From Aphelocoma coerulescens (taxonomy: Eukaryota > Chordata > Aves > Passeriformes > Corvidae), in assembly GCF_041296385.1 (NCBI RefSeq), contig NC_091019.1, forward strand, positions 12,168,531 through 12,232,530: 64,000 nt of DNA, written 5' to 3'. Below, piece after piece: positions 30,101-45,100 of the stretch. The first letter of the stretch is position 1; each line of letters begins with the position of its first letter. Made by a program: the position numbers and the translations under genes. Under the pieces are notes generated by a model. That model saw only the letters and a program-made list of their open reading frames with translations, was not told the DNA's origin and did no database searches.

Positions 30101-33100
30101 TACCCTGCAAAGTAGTTTTTGCTGAATCTTTGCTAGCAGAGACTTGTCCTCTTTGGCAGGGTGGGGTTACTGGCAAAAAATCCTTCTGGCTTCTGATTTA
30201 TGCACAGTTGTTTTGAACCCTGCTACAAAGTGATCGTGGAACCACTTCTGAAACAGCAACTGAAATAAAATTTATACAACTAACATAAAGTGGCTGTTCA
30301 GCATTTTGGGTGGGCACCTTAAATGTGAGGTAGCAGGAACAGGGGGAAGGCCTCATTTGCCTTTCATCCTTCTCCCTCTTCCTGCCCATGTTGCTTCTGA
30401 AACTGATTTGAGATTGTCATGCTCAGCAAACCTTCTCCTCAAGGACTGAGAGAAAACTAACCTGGGGTTTAGAAGGAAGGGGCTGTTTTTGTGACAGCTA
30501 AGTCAAACAGCACACAGGAAAGGTCAAGATATGACAGAAGGGCAGTGGAGAGATGTGCTTTGACCTCACTGTTTATGGAACCACAGCCCAGGAAAATACA
30601 GCTCAGCAGCATTTGAGGGATGTGAGAGACACAGACATGCCCTGGTGTGCACAGTTACAGATAATGTGATGCTTATGGTCTCAAACCCAACACTTTTCTT
30701 TTGTAAGGACACTTTTTCCACCACAGACTGTAATGAAGAAAAACATTTTTCCACCTTGAAGGTGTCTGCGTTTTCTTCCTTCAAAAAAGCAAAGCAGGTC
30801 TTTTCAAAACTCATGAAAGTCAATGGCAAAACTTTAAATCAGTCCTGAAGTATAATTCAGGTTTGGGTCAAGAAACAAGGTCATCCTTCACAGTAAATGG
30901 TAACGGAGAATTTTCTGGAACACGACTGGGATCAAGACACAAGTTTGATCTCATGGGATTACCTTCCAGTGGGGTGTCTGTCTTGCTATTGAATGTGTAA
31001 AGGGTATGGAAAAGCTGGCCTGTGTGAACAGCTACCTGCCTTTCCCCTTACCACATTGTAAGGGATATGTGTGGAAGTAAAATTAAAAAAACTTCCTAGA
31101 ATTATCCTAGGAAAACAATTTATGCTATGACAGTCCATTTCCAGTATATCAAGTGCTTTAAAGTGTGAAGTTACAGCCAATTTTAGAGAGCAATGATGTG
31201 TCTGCGTGTCTTGCTTCAAGTTTTTGGCATTACTAAGTACTTTCTTCCAGTCAGTTTTAAGAAAGAATTTTTTTTTTTTTTTTTGAGAGGAGAGACAGCC
31301 TTGGCACAACCTCCTATCAATGTGCTGTAGAATTGGAAAGCAGAAGTCATTTTTGCTCTGTAAAGCTGCCTAAACTGTTCCATAACAGGGAGTACCAGCC
31401 ATGCCTAACACAAACACATCAGTGCTATGCAATCTGTCAGGCTTGACAGCTGTGTCACGTCCATCTGAAAAGTGAACTTCCTGCATACAGGGATTTCACC
31501 TCCACAGTTTTTTTACGTGCATTTATTGCTAGTTTTCACAAGTCATTCTAGTCTGTTACCTGTTTGCTCTTCCAGAGCTGCATTTTATTTATTTAACAGA
31601 TAGTAATTTCCATTGAAGCTCTCTGGCATAACAGACAGCAATTTGTTTTGCCAGTGAAAATGCTGCTCAGCGTGGCAGTGTCTTTCCTGTACCTGACCTG
31701 AACCAAGTCCTAGACGTGGTCTAACCGTGTCTTTGTGCCTTTTAAATAATTTCTGGCACAATCCTGGGGACTCTTGTTGGATGGTTGTGTTGTGTGAACA
31801 TGATTGTGTCTTCAGTCAAGTAAATTCTCTTGCAAATTACAAAGGACTTGGCTTTAGGATTCTTTGTGTCTTAAAAAAATACACGTGAAAACTGAAATGT
31901 TTGGGTGTAAACAGGAGTGGATTTCTGTTCTCATGTCAGTTTATGGCCCACTGCTGCCTGGGTGCAAGGGCCAGAGGAAGGTGTGCCAGACAGTGCCCTG
32001 TGTGCAGCACAGTGGAGGACCTTTTAAAAAACTGGATTAAAAGAGTGCAGGGAGGAGCTGTATCAGAGTAGGAATTTGAATCCAACAATGTTCAGTGTGT
32101 ACCTGCTCTGGTTTTGCAGTTGTCTCATGCTCAGGGGCGACAGAATCTTGTCTTGATTGCAGGGTATAAGTCTGGTGTGTATCTGTTTGCTTCTCAGGAA
32201 CTTTGCTGGCTGGCGAAGACCATTCCTTCAACTTTCAGTTGCCTGAGTTATCTGATCTTAGATGAATTTCAGCACTTGTTTATAGCATGCAGGAGCTTCT
32301 TGCCAGCAGCTGGCTTAGTGTTTCAGATTTTGAAGTGTGCTCTGTGCAGCTCTGGTTGAGCTGTGGGGTTTTGAGAGCGTGCTCTCAAGCTGTGCAGTTT
32401 TATCTCTCCAGGTGAGCATTCCACTGTTTTTGCTATTTTGCAGCTACCGTGGGCAGGAATCCGCTCCTCAGGCGGATCCAAGGGCTGTCCAAGCTGGCAG
32501 TGCTGTGGGAAGCTCTGTCCTTTCCCTGGCTTAACCATATAATGGGCAAATGATGAATTGGAAGGCTGCAATTCCCTGCCTGCTACTGCCTTGCACCATT
32601 TCATGGTGATTACACACGTACATTGCTCTCAGCTGTGTTTTCAGCTAAGCAAATATCTTATTTCTGCCACAGCTGGCACACAGCACTTGAGAAGTGCAGT
32701 TCTCATTAGGGCTGGTTCTGGCTGCATTTTGCTTCCCAGGTAGGTAGCTTGGTCTGTTTGTCTCTCCCAAGGCTTTTAATAAGGGTGCAAAGTAAGGAAT
32801 TTTTTGAATGTTGTATTTTGTATGGTGCACAAGTGCAAAATGGGATCTTTGGGGGTTTTCCCCCCCTCCCTGCTTGACTAAAATCTTCCTTACAGTTTCT
32901 CAATCACTGTATGGCATGACTGTTTCTTCTGTTTTGTGGAGAGCTAAATATCATGGAATTTTCTGTGCTTGCAGCTGAGAGCCTAAAAAATTTTAGTGAC
33001 CTCTTTTCAAGCTATTTTTTTGTCATGTTATATTTTATAAACTGTTTTATGAGAATTACATATTTCCAAGACAACTAAATGTGAAAGTGACATATACAGC

Positions 33101-36100
33101 ATGTGCTGCAGTTTCATTGGGAATATTGGAAAAGTCGATTAAGTATTTTAGAAATATACAGTGTGAGTTTTAAAAAGTGTGTTGTGTTTGGAAATAGTTT
33201 GCTGTTCTTTGATCTGTCTGGTACACGTATATCATAGCTTCTGCATGCCTCCTTAATTTTTAAAGTTAAAAGCTGAGTTTAAAAAAAGAACTTTAAGAAG
33301 TTAAATTACACTTACATAGTATAATGTACAGTACATTTTAAAGCTAAAACCAAGTATCTTGTTTCTAAAGAAGATTCCATAGGATATGTTCTGTATCTGT
33401 TCTATTTTTCACCTAAGATTCTCCTAAAGCTACTGCAGCCTAAATTGCCATTTTGCCTGTCTTATATTATCTTTTTTTGCTTTCAAACCAATAACATAAA
33501 TTTGTATTTTCTTTTCTTACAATTGCATATTTATTCTGGCTGAATTCAAGTTGCATCATACCACTGAAATACACTATAATTTCTCTGTAACAAAATGGTT
33601 CACATTCTTAATGAGCTGTTCACTGTGAGCATCTGCTTGAAGATGAAAATAATTGCTTCCAGATGTTCCCATTTCAAGAGGAGACATTTACTTTAAAGGG
33701 CACTTGCTTTCAAAGCAAAAGTTAGGTTCTCTGGATGCAAGAGGAATTGTCAGCTGTTTTAAATCAGTGGAGCTCCATTGAAAACAAACTAGGAATAGTT
33801 AGCTGTTTTGTCTATTTTCAGTCACGAGGTTCATGCCAGTTTACTCTAGCTGAGAATCTGATTCCCCAGCTTCAGAGCAAATTGTAAAATTTTGTTTGAG
33901 TTGATTAAAAACAAAACAAACCCAAACAGCTGCCTTCATGCTCATTTAGACCAGGTAGTGCCTCTGCGTTCACAGAGAGCTCCTGGACTTGGGGTGAGAG
34001 GAGTGAGTGTGGACTGCTCTGCACTGCATAACTAAGGGTAACTTAGGGGTCTCTAGGAAAAATAAAGAGTAATGCCAGATGCTGCACTCAAAGGATAGAT
34101 CTTTTGTTTAAAATCCCTAGAGGGATGCTGTGGCTCCTTGCCTTATTAAGAAATCTTCCTCCCATATCATGGAACACCATGTCAGTGTCCAAAAAAAATT
34201 CTAAGTGTTGTTTTAGTTCAAGAGTGAATAGAGTCTGTCCATGGGGCCAGAGCTGCCTCATCCTGCTCGTCTTTCTGATGTTCAGTGGCTTTATTTCATA
34301 TCAAAGTTCTCATTTTTAACCCTGTCTTAACCTGCAGTAGTCTGCTATCCTAACAGCTGTACAGAGCCTGTTCCAGTCTGGACTGGGATGTGTCTCTGAA
34401 ACTCATGCAAATTAGCATTTTTCTGGAAGAAGAGGAGCTATTTTTAATTATAATTGTAATTTGTAATCACCTGTGTAGAAAGCAGCTCCTCCTGGGATTT
34501 CATTTGGTGCCTACCTGTTAGAGTTTCTCAATAAAAAAGTCAGTGCAATATCTTTTCCTGACTAGTGCTTGATTTACTTCATTCAGCGAAGAAAAAAAAG
34601 AAAAAAAAACCAAAACCATGAAGCTACATTTCTGTTTATTTTCCCATCCATACACAAATACCATTGCCAATGTCAGCAGGAATGGGCATGGCATTGGGAA
34701 TAGTGGGTGGCTTAGATAATTGGTGTTGCAATAAAGATGCAAGTTCAGTACTATTTTTGATTTGTGCAATATTCCCCACCAGACTAAAATAACTTTCATG
34801 TAGAGCAGATTTTGAAATAAACTTGAACTCTGTAGTCTTTGAAATAACCTTTGTGGCTTCTGTGGCTCCAAGTCATGGTCTACAACGTACTGTAGAGTTT
34901 GGGGCAGAGGAAGAGATGAGAAAAGGGTGATGGATGTGGTGATTTCTGATCCCTCAATAACATTAGCATAGACCTGGATTAACTATGGCAACTTCAGTCA
35001 AATCACTGCCATGTAATTCAAAGCACAACCTGCTGTGATTCCTCAGTGTGTTTCATGTGATCAACACACTAATGGGATTTATGAATTACCACAAAACCAT
35101 TTGACCTTTTGGAAATCTACATTCTTTTGTTAAAAATCAATTATGTGCTTGGAGAGCTAAGTATCAATTTTTCAGTAAGGCCTGAACTCCTGACTGGACT
35201 TTTTTTTTTTTTGAAAACAGAGGTGACAGAGGCATTTGATGTGTGTAATATGCTCTGTTAAGTTTTGGATGATTTTTTGCCTTGGCTTTCCTGAAGAATG
35301 AAAGATTCAGTGAAGGTGTGAATATTGGTGGCGCTCCAAACACAGCGATGTGACTCCATCCAAAGTGTGCAATGTCTTCTCTGCAATCTGGAAGACAAAC
35401 TTGGGGTGCACAAGCAAAAATCATGACCAGCTGTTTCACCTTTAAAGTTCTTCTTAGTTTAAACTTTGCCTTTTAGGCTCCAGTTAGGACATTCCTTCCA
35501 CTGCAGTTCCCTCCACACTGTACAGCCTACAAAAGCTCTCAGGTACTACATGGTGTAAGCTACTATTACTGCCACTGCAGAGGTGTTGCTTGCCTCTGGT
35601 ACTCAATTTTGGTTAAAAATTGGTCATTCTGTAATACATCCTTTATTGAATAACACATGACAAGAAGGTCTACAATGTAATCCTAAAACATAGCTTTGTC
35701 TGATGAGTATTTAGGAAAACGCCAACTATTTTGTAATGTGCCATTGTGTAGGTTTGAGTTTGTTCAGCTTCAGTATTGTTTTCAATTTCATGTCTAGCCC
35801 AGGGATTAACTTTGCCACACATTTGCTTGAAATAAGGAGTGGGACCTGGTGGTTTGGTGATTAAGACAGAACTTTTAGATGGAAATAACTGCAGCACTTG
35901 AGAAACACACGGTTCAAATTGAGGGTTTAACATGGGCCTGCCAATAAAACACATTGCAGTCTGTCAGAGCTCACATAAATAACTGGGGAAAATACTCTGC
36001 TTTGCTTTCAGGAGCTGCTAAGTCGCACATCGCTGGAGACTCAGAAATTAGATCTGATGGCTGAAGTTTCAGACCTGAAGATTAAGCTGGTTGGTATGGA

Positions 36101-39100
36101 AAAGGAGCAGAGTGAATACGAAGAGAAACAGAACAAGGCTGAGGTGAGGGGTTTTTTTCTTAGCTTGTTTTAATTTTTTTCCATCACATGTCTATGGTGT
36201 GTTGTCACACACCTGAGCTTTTGGGCTGAAATCAGCCCAGAAGAGAATTTTCTGTGCTTACAGTGAGCCTGTATCACTGATCCTATGAATTCAGTGAGGA
36301 GTATGATTATGCATTTTTGGGATGCGGTTTCTTTTCCTCTCTCTCATTATACTTCAGAGGTTGCTGTTTGGCTTTAATCAAGGCAGAGTCCCTCCCAGAA
36401 GCATTTATTACAGTGGGTGTTCACTTAACCCTTTCCCTTCCCCAGGAGCTGGACTGACATGGCTGTGCCAGGCCCATCAGAGCTCTTCCCTCATTTATGT
36501 AGCAGAAAAGACTGTCAGCTTAGTAGGATCAGGGGTGCCACAAGCACTGACGTTGGAGATTTTAATGTATTTGTGACACCTGGGAGGGCGTTTGCCTCAA
36601 ATGAGTCTTTCCCCTCGTGGCTCCATAATAAATAGTGCAAAAAAATGTCATGGGCAGGAGGCAATTCCAACCCATACTCCCCTTCAAATGTGGAGAGTTC
36701 TGGGCACCAAATGAGCTTTGGTTTTTGCTGTATTGGTTAAGAAAGAGAGTATGAAACAGGGAAGTCATCTGAGCAACATCCATATCATGGTGGTGAGCAG
36801 CAGGTGGGAGCAGGAAAGGAAAGCAATCCTGGAAGAGAGAAATTCATACAAATTGCCATGTGTTGCAATACTCAGTAGTCCTGTAAGGGGACCAGCTAGC
36901 AAGAGGGCATTGCCTGGAAAGAAAGGATTACTGGGTCTGAGATTTATACATTGCTGACTGAAAAAAAACCCCCAAACTTTGTTCCATATTGACCCAGGAG
37001 AATTTGAAATCCAGGCAGCATTAGGAACTATTTGCTGTCCATAAATCTGCTAGTGGAATATGTGATAACTATGCATCAGTACTTTGCCTGCAGTGACATG
37101 GTTCATTTGGGGTGTGTTTCCTTTCAACTTGTTTATTCTCTGAAGTTTTCTTTAGAGATTCAAAGATAACATAAAGAGAACAATTTCTGGCAGAGCTTGC
37201 AAGCCAGAGAGGCACCAGCTGCTGTTTTTACCACCTGTGGCCCTTCTTGTGCTTTTTCAGGCATAATTGTCAGTGCCTTGTGTACAGAAAGCCTGAGCAC
37301 TCTCAAACTACCTGAAAATCTGAGCAGCCCCTAATGGCTACAGATGGCAGCCTGCTCCCAGTGCTTCCCATGACGTGTGGGATAAGGGGATGAGGATTCC
37401 CAAATTATTGCAGGGCATGCACAGCCAGCCTGGCTCCTGGAAAGCAGCAAAGATTTTGGGTGCAGTTTCATTGACAGGACTTTTGAGTGCCTGGGAGGCC
37501 TGGTCCTGTGAGCTGTGAAATTCTGCTGCTGCTGCAGTGAGGTGTGTGCCCCCTTGGATGGAAAAGTTGAGTTTTAATGGCCTGGATGCCTCTGTGGCAT
37601 TGCTCAGTGATAGGACACGTTCCTGCTGAGATGGAAAAGGATTCTAATCTGATGGAAAAGTTGAGAATCACCGTGTTAAGTATGTGCTGAATTATTAACT
37701 ACCCCGAGATGTGATTAGGTTTCTGGCATGTTGAAAGTCACAAACCTGTGTGCACAAAGCAAGGAGAATGGGTGTTGTAAGGAAAGCTGGGGGAAGTAAA
37801 CAGCATTTTTGGTTTGCTTGTTGAACTATTTGTGTAATTACTTCAGATTCTCCTGAATAAGCATTAATCTAATTTATCAGGACAAACGGGAGTTGCTTTC
37901 AATCAAATTGGATGCTTAGTTGAATTCTTGTGCTTTAACCCTATTTCTGTTCCTTTTCCTGCAAATTTTACTAATTTTTCAATACAAACACCATTTCAAA
38001 CATCAGAATGAAGTTTATTAATTAATTTTCTTTACACTGTTAGACTACAGCTGCTTAAATTTGGTAATATTTTGAGTGTTTTCCTGGGCTCTTTGCCTCC
38101 ACTGCCCAACTACATCTTTCTAATGAAGAAACTACTTTGACAAACACAGTCTACCTGTAGTTTGGTCTTGGTTTTGGCATCCAGTAGTTAAACCATTTTA
38201 AACAGCTGGTTAATGATACTCCATAGCTGACCCCGCTATTTTTAAATATAATAGTGAGGTTTAAAAAGTTTAAAATTAAATGTGGCATTGCAAGATCATT
38301 CAGCTCAACCATGTTTCCTCTCTATTCTAATTTTGTGCTGGCTTATTTCACAGCAGCTGTTTCCAGTCACTTAGAATTTATCTATAGAATTATTTTTCTG
38401 GTCGGGCTGGGAGGAAAGAAAGCAAATTAAGATATTCTTCTAAACATGAGCGAGTTTTAATGTGTGAGATTGGTTTCACTTTATCTTGTGCAGCTGTCAT
38501 TTAGGTTTGGTTTTAGTTAGCAGCAAAGAGTTTATCAGGCATCTCTACCCTCCTCTCAAAGGTATTGATTTCACACTGAATGCCACTTGTCTCTGGCTCT
38601 TCAAAAGCACATACTAAATATAAAGTGCCATTTATTTATATATATTACACAGGGGCCAGGAGAATAGCTGCCTTCAAATGGACTATCTCACTCCTGGCTT
38701 TGTCATTTTAATTCCTTTTCTGTGGAATAACGTACTACTTTTGACACAGTAATGCTACGAAGGTTTCTGGGGTCTCACTCTCTGAGGGGGTTTTGTAGCT
38801 TTTCTCTTGCCTGAGAAGCCTCAGAAATTTAGAAAATGTGTTGTTCTTAATGTAGCAAGGTACGAGCAAGCAGCATTATCAAAAGATTTATGGCTGCCCT
38901 GATGTCTGCCCTACCTGAACATGGACAAAAGAGACTTCCTGTCCCTCTCAGGAGACTGCAGTAGTAATTGTGCACTCCAGCTTGCCTAACAGCCCTTCTT
39001 CTGTCCTACATCTTCCTTTTGTAGCATGGGATAAGTCTGTGAGTTTGGCTATAAGCTTTTGGCAAGTATTTTGTGGCTTTTGTAACTTCTGAATTAAATA

Positions 39101-42100
39101 TCTAGTGCAAAGAAAGCTACTTGCAATTCCAAAGAAACCTGAGTCAGTGAGGCACTGACTCCCACTGGGGAGTCTGGTGTGTTGTCTCATCTGAATCAAG
39201 ATGTTGTAGTTGGTGTTAATAAATGTTCATGCTGTGAAAGAACCTCAAAAATGCCTTTTCTACCTTGAAACTGGAAAAAAATGTGAAGGCACAAGCTGGA
39301 GTTCCACTGGGATAAGGATTTCTGCCATTTCTGTGCTGTCAAGTTGGCCCTGTGGGGAGTATGCAAATGCAGACTGCTTCCCTGTCCCCTTTTTTAATGA
39401 TAAGGCAAAAGAGAGAACTGCAAGGTGGCAGCAGAAGTGTTTCTGGACTCCCACATGTCACCACAACTGGAGCAGCTGCCAGTTTGTGCTCAGAAATCTG
39501 TGCATCCTGTTGGAGCAGCCCTTCTCCAGAACCCTGTGTGGGTGAACAGTGCCCTTGCCAAAGAGGAGCACAGACCAAGCCTTGGTGCTTAAAGGAAAGC
39601 GAGGGAGATGGAAGTGTGTCCTGACAGTTCCAGTCCCCACCTGGGACATTGATTGTGGACAGGATGGTAGAAAGAGAAACCTAATTCTCATTTATGTTCC
39701 TTAAAGGTTTGTTGGATGAAGGAGGATGAGCTGATATCAGACATTGTGATCCTGATTGAGCATAACATATAGAAAGTAAAATACACATAATGGCTTTTCT
39801 GAATTTCATCTTAAGAACAGTGAGCTAGAAAATACTCAAATGTGTGAAACTCTTTTGTATGATTTAGGTGGATCTTTGTGAATGTTTAAAGTTGACTCTG
39901 GATGCTGTTACTGTCCTGTCCTTGCAGTAGCTGTTCCCTAGCTCTAAGACTCTTGACTTACTGTAGAGTTGAGGTTACAGGAGGATTAATGGCAACTCTA
40001 ATGAAGAAAATAATAAATAAAAGATTTGCCATGTCATCTGTTGTTCTGTCCACTGAAATCTTTTTCACTCCTCTGGAAGATGGATTAAGCTCATCAAATT
40101 TATTCCACTTGAGAAGATTGAGAAACCACGAAACTTATGTTGTTAATGTACCTGAAAGCTAAGAGAAAGGCACTCCAAACCTGTGATACCTGAAAAAATA
40201 CCCAGTGCTATTTGCTAAAAATCAGGGAAATTAGGTGAAATATTATATACATTTTCATATTTGACTTTGGTTTGCTTTCTAAGCTGCATTTTTTTGTGTG
40301 TACATCACTGATACACAAATCCAAGAAGCTGGCCAGCAAACTGGTACTCCTTGAAATAATTACTTTTTCTTCTGTGTTATCCTCCTGATTTCTCCTGCAT
40401 CTGTTGCTTAACTCCTCCTCCGTATCAAGATCCTGCCCAGATAGCAAGAGAAGTAATGGAGTTATTTTTCTGCTCCATGCTAGACCTGGAAGCAGAATTA
40501 CTTTGCTAGTAAATTCTGTGTATAAATTTTGAAAGATTAGACTATGGCCCCAGCTGAGCACTTTGCAGTTTCTTCCTCCTGGATGATTTGGAAGTGCAAA
40601 TGAATGTAATCAAGTCCCATTTCAGCAAAAGTGTACCTCTGAGCCAGCATAATAAAATATGATCCAAATTTTCTTTCACATGACTGTAAAACTTGCCCAA
40701 AAAAGTTTCTGATCTTAACTTCAGAGTCAGAATCATGACTTAGTCTGGAATGTAGATTCTGTTCCATGTGATCTGTGGCTTTCTGCAATATTCCAGTTTT
40801 ATGCTCATATCTACTTTATCAGAAAGGAAACACATAATCTGTCTTCTTTTAGTTTGCCTTTGATGTGCTTCATGTAGTTCTTTGTGCTGCAACTGTAGAA
40901 ATACATTCTTTGCATCATTTTTTTTCTCACTTATTTTTTTTGTCTTTTTTTTTCCCCTTTCCTCCCTTGTTTTCAGTCAGTAGTGAACCTGATCAGTGAT
41001 CTACAGGAGCAGATGTGTAGACTGCAGCTGGAAATTAATAGTAGAATCCAAGAAAGAAAGTCTCAAGATAGGAAACCAGACTTGACCCCTAATGGTCCCC
41101 AATCTGGTGCAAGATCAGTAGAGACTCTGGGCCAGAAGAATTGTTCTCAGTGTGATGTACGAGAAGTATCCCTGGGCAGAAGCCTCTGTATTGCCTCTTC
41201 TCTCTCTTGCAGAAACTAAATTCCACTAACCAGAGCTACCTTGGGAATGTTTTGGCATTAATCTTTGTGGCTTTCCTTAGCATAGAGTGCGAGTGCCATA
41301 AAAATGACCAGAAAAAAAATCCCACCCCAGACACTCCACCCCAATTGCTGGGACCAATTTGGTCACCATTGATGGCTGCCTACTAAAGCACAAAAAACCC
41401 AATCACCCCTTTCAGCTTTTGCACAGTTTCCATTTCACTTGTAAGTCTGTAGTGCTGGTGCAGTGTGGGTGTTTTGGGTTTTGGGGTTGAGCTTTGTCTG
41501 ATGTGCAGCATGCTGGCATGGTTTGGTAGTTTGCTACTTTTCCTCACTGTGATGCCACCCCAGCTGTGCTTGATGATGTGGCCTAACCAGACCTCTGAAC
41601 ACATATTCTTGATTCCTGGATATCTTAAAAGCTTAACACAGGTATAAAATAATTTCAGCTAAGGCTCCCTGACGTGTACCCTTTCTTTTTCTAATGATAA
41701 TATCAAAGTGAATGAAAAGAGCCACAATAAAAATAATCTGCTTGTCCTTTTAAAATAGCAAATCCAACACAGTTTAGTTTATTCCCTGATATTAGCAGAA
41801 TTTACATAACAGATCCTGGTTGTATTTGATCAAAAATATGTCACATGGCAAAACAAAAGCTATTTTGCATAAATGGCTTAATTTCACTGAAGGTGGACTG
41901 ATACTGGTATGCCTAGAAAAGACCATTTTAATATTTGCTTTTAATTCAGATTGGTTTAGTTGCCACATCTCTTTGGTTAAAATTTGGATCCCCAGAACTC
42001 ATAAGTAATCTGCTTATATTGTGAGGGAGTTTTTCAGTAATTTCTCTCATAGGTTTTATATTACAAAAATAACTATTTTGTGTGTTACACCTATTTTGAC

Positions 42101-45100
42101 AGTAGTGCTGTTATTTCTGGGCTTGTGTTTGTGCAGAACTGCTTAATGGACTATTAGAACTACAAGGTGTAGATTGGAGAAATAATCTGAGAATCAAATC
42201 TGGGAGTCATTCAAAATAAATCCAAGATGTTAGTGAGGTGCTTAATGTATGTACTGCACAGGAGTCCAAAATTGGGTTACTCCTCTGAACTTTTCCTTTC
42301 CTCAGTTCATTTTAAGACATTTTGTCTTGTCAGAGTTCCATCAAGGATTCAATAATATTGTCCTTTAGAATGAGCAAGATACAATTCTTGAATTGTATCT
42401 TGGATATGGGAGAAGGGACATTTAAGGGACAGCTTCTTAGAGTAGGTCACAGTTTTTAGTGTGGCAGTTCAGTGTTCAGTACTGTGTGGTTCATGCATGA
42501 TCTGAAATTCAGGACTAGGAAAAATTAATATCTGCTATAAAAGCCTTACCTTTAACTTCTGTTCTTCCTCTGCAGGGTTTGCTACAGGAACTTCGACACC
42601 TCAAAATTAAAGTGGAAGAACTGGAAAATGAAAGAAATCAGTACGAGTGGAAGTTGAAAGCAACTAAAGTAAGCAGAATACTTGGCATTTTCTAACGCCA
42701 GGCTTCTGTCAGCTGGGAAGGGATATGCTCCACTTCTCATCAATATTTACTTTTCTTACATTTACCTTGTGGCAGGGTAACTATGAAGTCAAGTTTTCTT
42801 TGACCATCTTTGGAATACATACTTCGGTTTGAAGGTCTTGTAGCCTCTTTTGTGCCTTTTGCTCCCTCCGTGCAGTTTTCAATTGTTGCAGCTCTTATTT
42901 TAAGAAACCACAAAAGGCATTTTGACTTGCAAAGATCTGCTCAGAGCAAAGGCCTCTTTGAAGGCTTCCCTGCCTTGATATGTGCAATGGTGACAAGCCT
43001 CTGTGGCATATACTTTCCAGCCTGAAGAGACATGCAAAGTTTGTCGGGTGTTTGCTTACTATGGCATTTGTTTTCATAGACATTAAGCCCAAAATACACC
43101 ATTAGCTCATCTGCTTTGACTTTGTGTATATCAAAGTGCACAGCTGCCTTACATTTCTGTTGACCTTAAATCCTGCAAAGCTGTTGGATCATAATCTGGA
43201 GAAACTTGACATGTGAAACATTTAATCATTTTCCCCAGTAATGAATTTTTCTAGTGGAACATTCTCACCGTTATTTCTAGTTTGAATTTTTAGCCCTTTT
43301 CCACTGGGTTAAAAAGCACCATACGATTTTCCCTTGTTGTGCTGTAATCACATCTCCCTTCATTTGTTTAATAATCCCTGTTCATATGAATGACTGACTC
43401 TTGAGTTGTGGTTGAATCCTGGAGAAACATTTCAAATTATTGAACTGAATTTTCTATTTAATGTTTGATAGCTTGATCCAGATGTGACAAACAGCTATTA
43501 TTTGTATTAGCATTTCTGTCTTTTGAGAATTCTTGGATGCATAACAGAATGTTGCTGTCATGTCTTCTTTCCTAATAAGATAATAGTTCTTCAATCCACG
43601 AAAATGTTTTCTCTGACATGGTGGAGATGAACAGTGTTTGGGAAAATATTTTCTCAAGCAGTGTGTGGCCAGCTGCCAAAACAGATAGAAATTATGGAAA
43701 AATGTAGGAGCAGAATGAAAATAGGAAAGAAGAATCATAAAACCCACTGAGGGAGAGAAGATGCAGGACTGGAAAGGAAGAAAAGTACAAGGAAAGAGAG
43801 AGGAAGCAGAAAAATAATCATAGAGATGACAGGAATTAGATATTAAGGGAAATGAGGGCATTTGAAAAAGCTCTGAGATCAAGTAGACCAGGGGAGGAAA
43901 TCCAGATCTGGTATTAAGAGGTCTGCAAGATTTTGTCTTCCTGTTGTTGCAGCTTCTTAGATGAGAAATCGGAGTATCTCCATGGCTGGATATAAAAAGC
44001 ACATTAGTCAGTGGGAAGTGCAGGAGCCTTTCAGAGATGCAACAAGGCAGATTTTTCTATTCCACATGGGATTTTAGGCAGAGTGGTGACATTATCCTGC
44101 AATCCAAATGTTTGCTTCCTGGTGAAAATAAGTGTGTGTGTTAATTAATCTGTTTCTCCCTATTTGGATAATGTTGTTTCGTTGTTTGCATTTTTCCTGC
44201 TTAATTTTACTATTTTGAGAAACTGGTCACATGAGTGACTTTTTTGTCGTTGTTGTTTCTTTTTGTCTTCCTTTCCCCCCTCCCTTTTTTTGGTCCTTTA
44301 TCTGCAAGGAGGCTTGGTGTCCTTTTGCAGGGCAAATGCAGAATGATGACACACAGAGGTTTTGAGACCTCAGAAGAAAATCTTACCAAACTGCTTAGTA
44401 AAATACGCTGTTAGCAGTTTTTCTCATAAATACAAAAACCAGATTAAAATCACTGTATTTCAAGCTGAACAATCACAGAATTCTTCTCCCTCTGTCTTGT
44501 TGAGGTCTTTAATGTGGGATTTTCTATCCAAATCTAGTGGCAGCCCAAAACTGCAGTAAATGTAAATGGACGCTGGTATTTTGTTGCATGTGTGTGGTTG
44601 TTTTCTAGGCCGTGCTTTCCTTCTATCCTACTTGCTATTTTGAGGATGAACAGTTTTGTTATCCCACTGAGAAGGCTCAGCATTAATAGATTCTCAGCTA
44701 TACTATTAAGTAGTAACTAAGATTAAAAATGACCAGTATCTGTTTAAAAATCCTTTGATATCTTTTGATGGTCTTCACGCCAAGTTTGAGTTCCCTATAA
44801 CAGTCATTATTATTATTATATGAACAACTTTGTAGGTTTGAGAGCTTTGCAGAGTTTCCTTACCTACATAAATCCTTGAAAGCGCTATCTTTTTCTGTGT
44901 CTGTCTTCTCCAAGAGCTAATTGCATTGGGAAAAGTGAGCTTCTCTAATAGGAATAGGATAACACAGCATAAACATATATAGTTATTGTAGTGTTTATGA
45001 AATATCCTGAGCTGGTGACTGACCTCAATCACGGTGTTACACTCAGACATCTTCTAGTTCCTGGGAAAGAATCACAGACAATGGGTGGGGAAGTTATTCT

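Noticed and set aside
39139..39157. Small palindrome AGTCAGTG-AGG-CACTGACT
   Set aside because: Only 8-bp arms, no context suggesting function.
39210..39691. Cluster of open frames on both strands (a possible extra exon)
   Set aside because: Translations lack heptads or liprin similarity, and no good acceptor/donor pair in phase 0 was found.
43454..44002. 182-codon minus-strand open frame
   Set aside because: Ser/Phe/Leu-rich translation of an A/G-rich intron, with no recognisable domain or splice context.
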